From positions 1 to 8,221 of the forward strand of contig JANXTV010000106.1 in assembly GCA_025352185.1 (NCBI GenBank): a stretch of 8,221 nt of DNA. The letters are read 5' to 3'. This document shows positions 6,008-8,221 of this stretch, piece after piece. Position numbers and translations under genes: made by a program. Each line of letters begins with the position of its first letter. The stretch's first letter is position 1. This DNA comes from Oligoflexia bacterium. GTDB lineage: Bacteria > Bdellovibrionota > UBA1018. Under the pieces are notes generated by a model. That model was not told the origin of the DNA, searched no databases, and was given only the letters and a program-made list of their open reading frames with translations.

Positions 6008-6349
6008 ATGACCACCGAGAAACGAAGCGAAAAATTGAGTCTGGATCTGATCGAAGAATTCGTCGACCTCGTCGCGATTCGGAATATGTCGGCGCTTGCC
6101 AGTCGGCAGGGAAAGCAGAAGTCAGGAATAAGCCGCCGTCTTGCGCAGCTCGAGCGCACGGTGGGCCAACCTCTCGTGATCCGCAAGCGCCGAGATCTGA
6201 CCGCAACGGACGCCGGCCGGGAGTTAAGAAATCGCGTCGAAGTTCTGCTCCGCGAGATCCGGAAGCAGATCGACGAGTTTCAAAACGAATTCGGTTCGAA
6301 CGAACTGGGCGCGGAACTCAGTCGAGAATCGCACGCAGACTTAACGTAA
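6008..6349 (+). CDS. LysR-type DNA-binding domain protein lacking the effector domain
   Basis: The 113-residue product is essentially the winged helix-turn-helix of a LysR-type regulator plus its linker helix. LDLIEEFVDLVAIRNMSALA (12-31) starts the domain, QKSGISRRLAQLERTVGQPLV (about 36-56) carries the recognition helix and the conserved LE..VG motif, RKRRDLTATDAGRELRNRV is the wing and linker start, and the helix runs through LLREIRKQIDEFQNEF. A normal family member is about 300 residues; the two periplasmic-binding-protein-like lobes are absent, and no remnant follows because the DNA downstream is coding on the other strand. ATG 6008 was chosen over GTG 5963 because GAGG (5996-5999) sits 8 bases upstream. 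Its last 32 bases overlap the convergent secreted gene. It diverges from the oxygenase-TonB gene, which it may regulate by analogy with typical LysR arrangements. Confidence 0.85.
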   Translation: MTTEKRSEKLSLDLIEEFVDLVAIRNMSALASRQGKQKSGISRRLAQLERTVGQPLVIRKRRDLTATDAGRELRNRVEVLLREIRKQIDEFQNEFGSNELGAELSRESHADLT

Positions 6350-7301
6350 GGGTTGCCCGGTCGGCATTTTCCTCTTGGTGGGAGTCGATACACGGCGCTT
6401 TGAAGTAAACACAGCGAGTAGTCGATTTTTCCGGCGAGAAGGTAAGTTTCGTGCCGTTTTCAACCGATATCCCGATTTGAATCGTTTCGGCCTCCGACGC
6501 CGCTTTCGCCACCGATGCGAAATGAACCCGGAATCCCTTCGTCTCGCGACGGTCGAAGAAGATTTGCGTGTGAACACCGTAGCCACCCGTACGAATGAGG
6601 AGCAGGTTCGTAGGACAGGCTTCGACAGATCCGGGATTCACGTTTTCCTGGAAATAGAATTCTCCTTGCGGCTCGTTCGGGAGTGCCGTCCGGAAGGATT
6701 TAAAGTTTTTTACGACGTTCGCCAGCTCGCTCGGGTTCGAGCGACGAGCAATGAGTTGTCCGACAAGTTTCTGCGTCAGTACCGGATTTGTATGTCCATA
6801 TTTAATGCGAGTTCCGACCATATACGCCGCTTCGTGAAGGCCGATGACTTCGAGCTGAGCGGTCGTTAAGTCGACGTTCGTCTGGATGCTGACTTCGGGA
6901 GCGTGAGACTCGGCGTTAAAGCTCGAAGCTTGGCGTTCTATGCATCCCTTCGGAAGGGCGAGGGAGAAAAGTGCGTCGTGGGCTTTCGGGAAAGTCGAGC
7001 GGTTCCATTCAAGCGGATTCCCATTTGCTTCCCACTGTCCTTTAATTTCTTCGTAGAGTTCCGGGTCGACTTTAGCTAGTCGGGCAAGCGCGACGGTCAG
7101 AATTTTTTTATGGGAGAATTCACGGGGGTGAAGTCCTTCTTGCTGGGCGAGGTAGAAGTCGACCGCGACCGAAAAGTCCGCGCAGTGGATATAGGTGCCG
7201 GCATTATTTGCGCCGCCTCCGCCCGCGAAGGCGGAGCAAGGGATTACCGCGAGAACCGCGGGAATGAGGGAAGTAAAAAACGGTGTCTTACGGGTTTTCA
7301 T
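6318..7301 (-). CDS. Secreted protein of unknown function, coupled to the TIGR02147 gene
   Basis: The 327-residue product has a clear Sec signal peptide (MKTRKTPFF, hydrophobic SLIPAVLAVI, cleavage after AFA-26) followed by GGGGANNAGTYIHC, a Gly-rich mature start seen in some predatory-bacterium secreted proteins. Five cysteines remain after cleavage (40, 120, 229, 297, 304). A motif IGLHEAAYMVG (153-163) within a helical middle region is the most conserved-looking segment. HEAAY is not a full HExxH zinc site, and no enzyme family was recognised. ATG 7301 was chosen over the upstream frame (to 7385) because the signal peptide starts there and AAGGAAG (7310-7316) lies 8 bases upstream. That ribosome site sits in the last codons of the TIGR02147 gene, five bases separate stop and start, and the pair is surely one operon. 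Its 3' end overlaps the LysR-like gene by 32 bases. Confidence 0.85.
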   Translation of the reverse strand: MKTRKTPFFTSLIPAVLAVIPCSAFAGGGGANNAGTYIHCADFSVAVDFYLAQQEGLHPREFSHKKILTVALARLAKVDPELYEEIKGQWEANGNPLEWNRSTFPKAHDALFSLALPKGCIERQASSFNAESHAPEVSIQTNVDLTTAQLEVIGLHEAAYMVGTRIKYGHTNPVLTQKLVGQLIARRSNPSELANVVKNFKSFRTALPNEPQGEFYFQENVNPGSVEACPTNLLLIRTGGYGVHTQIFFDRRETKGFRVHFASVAKAASEAETIQIGISVENGTKLTFSPEKSTTRCVYFKAPCIDSHQEENADRATLTLSLRAILD

Positions 7302-7306
7302 GAAAA

Positions 7307-8221
7307 TTACTTCCTTTTCGTAAGCGGGATAAGACTGAGATTCAGTTGGTAGACGGCATCGACGCCGGGAGTTTTTGCTTCGCAAAAGTGCGCGGCGAAT
7401 TCTTGCCGAAAATTCTTAATGAAGGCAGTCGCTTCTTCATAGCGGTCGGCCCGGATACTGATGGTTTGGACGTTAAAGAATCGTTCGTTCGTGGGTAATC
7501 CGTGAATCGATTCCTTAGCGACGTCCAGAGACTCCTCGAAATATTTCCGGGCCTTTACGGCGGCCGCGGCCTCCGGAGTTTCGTAAAAGGCATTCGTCGT
7601 CATTAGATTTCCGTTCGCGTCTCGGCGAAGGAGGCCCACGTAAAGCAGGGCTTGGATCGTCGAAAGGATTTCGGCTTCCGTCGCGGGCACGCGAATGCGT
7701 TCCCGGATCCAGTTCATATTTTCCACGAAATCGTGGGTGTCGACGAGGGCAGCGATGACGTAGGAAAGGAGGGACCCGACGTAATTTAAGTCCGACGCCT
7801 TTAACTCGACCGTGCGGTGGTAACGGCGGAGGAATTGGATTCGGCGGGTCAGGTTGAAATCGACCGGAGCTCCATCGCGGAGGCGAAGATCACGTTCGAA
7901 AATGCAGTTCACGAAATCCTCGGCCTGCATCGAAAGGCTCATCGACTTCAGCATTTGCGTAAGGATTTTACGGTCGGGTAGGCGACGACCCTTCAGGATA
8001 TTAAAGAGTGCGCTCGGGGACTTGAATCCGATTTTCGGGCCCCAGGCGCGGGCACTCCACCGAGGGTTTTTCGCCTTCTTATGCTCGACGAACTGGGTGA
8101 GGACTTCGGCGATTGAATTTGCGGCGAACGGGGAGAAGTCGACTTCGGACGACGCACGCGTGGCAGCCGTTTTCGGGCGTGGGGAGAGTTCAGAGCTCGG
8201 CTTTTCGAGGTGCGGAGTCGT
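7307..8221 (-). CDS. TIGR02147 (DUF4423) family helix-turn-helix protein, 5' end beyond window
   Basis: The frame is open from the right edge to TAA 7307, giving 304 visible residues. No in-frame ATG, GTG or TTG occurs before the HTH, so the true start lies outside. After a Ser/Pro-rich segment (1-35), residues about 37-95 (AEVLTQFVEHKKAKNPRWSA, then WGPKIGFKSPSALFNILKGR) match the family's N-terminal DNA-binding motif: knprySlRa followed by a lambda-repressor-like HTH. The middle and C-terminal parts (FVNCIFERDLRL, AEILSTIQALLYVGLLRRDANG, SIHGLPTNERFFNVQTISI, AFIKNFRQEFAAHF, VYQLNLSLIPLTK) match the family's second winged-helix-like domain and conserved end. Members are presumed transcription regulators, often next to secreted-protein genes in Bdellovibrio-like genomes. 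Here the gene directly precedes and is coupled to one, suggesting a regulator/effector pair; a shared function is inference. Confidence 0.88.
   Translation of the reverse strand, partial: TTPHLEKPSSELSPRPKTAATRASSEVDFSPFAANSIAEVLTQFVEHKKAKNPRWSARAWGPKIGFKSPSALFNILKGRRLPDRKILTQMLKSMSLSMQAEDFVNCIFERDLRLRDGAPVDFNLTRRIQFLRRYHRTVELKASDLNYVGSLLSYVIAALVDTHDFVENMNWIRERIRVPATEAEILSTIQALLYVGLLRRDANGNLMTTNAFYETPEAAAAVKARKYFEESLDVAKESIHGLPTNERFFNVQTISIRADRYEEATAFIKNFRQEFAAHFCEAKTPGVDAVYQLNLSLIPLTKRK

Noticed and set aside
5797..6186. Minus-strand open frame ending TGA at 5797, overlapping the GTG start of the oxygenase gene (GTGA)
   Set aside because: Its upstream half is antisense to the LysR-like gene, and the part in the gap has no start codon with a ribosome site. 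The last 17 codons from ATG 5850 could be a coupled leader peptide but have no Shine-Dalgarno.
7302..7385. 28-residue N-terminal extension of the secreted protein from 7385
   Set aside because: It overlaps the TIGR02147 C-terminal coding sequence and would bury a good signal peptide; ATG 7301 has a well-spaced ribosome site.

Overview
The window comes from a gene-dense bacterial chromosome of moderately high GC content, probably a member of the Bdellovibrionota/Oligoflexia or a nearby former-deltaproteobacterial lineage. The pointers are a TIGR02147-type (DUF4423) helix-turn-helix protein, a family best known from Bdellovibrio and Fibrobacter; many unrecognised Sec-secreted proteins; an AgmX/PglI-like TonB C-terminal module; and a GreB with an acidic N-terminal insert. 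This placement is inference. No tRNA, rRNA, CRISPR array, IS element or prophage was seen.

Layout. Positions 1-1525 (minus) hold a tightly overlapping three-gene cluster read right to left: a secreted Lys-rich protein (1525-1166), a DUF1853 protein starting with TTG inside the previous stop (1169-153), and a signal-peptide protein starting at an ATGA overlap and cut by the window edge (156-1). Divergent from it is greB (1576-2133, plus). Convergent with greB is a large Cys-rich secreted protein (3687-2146, minus). Divergent from that is serine acetyltransferase cysE (3748-4317, plus), overlapped by a small outer-membrane beta-barrel-like protein (4271-4840, plus). Convergent with these is a 2-oxoglutarate/Fe(II) oxygenase-like protein fused to a TonB-type C-terminal domain (5800-4850, minus). 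A 207-bp gap with two inverted repeats separates it from a divergent gene that encodes only a LysR-type DNA-binding domain (6008-6349, plus). The right end is a translationally coupled minus-strand pair: a TIGR02147 protein (5' end outside the window, to 7307) and a secreted protein (7301-6318).

How the genes relate. greB (transcript cleavage) and cysE (cysteine synthesis) are housekeeping genes. The rest is mostly envelope or secreted proteins without recognised function, plus two regulators. The parts most worth a second look are the oxygenase-TonB fusion facing a minimal LysR-type regulator, and the TIGR02147/secreted-protein couple. I did not find a complete recognisable defence or mobile system.
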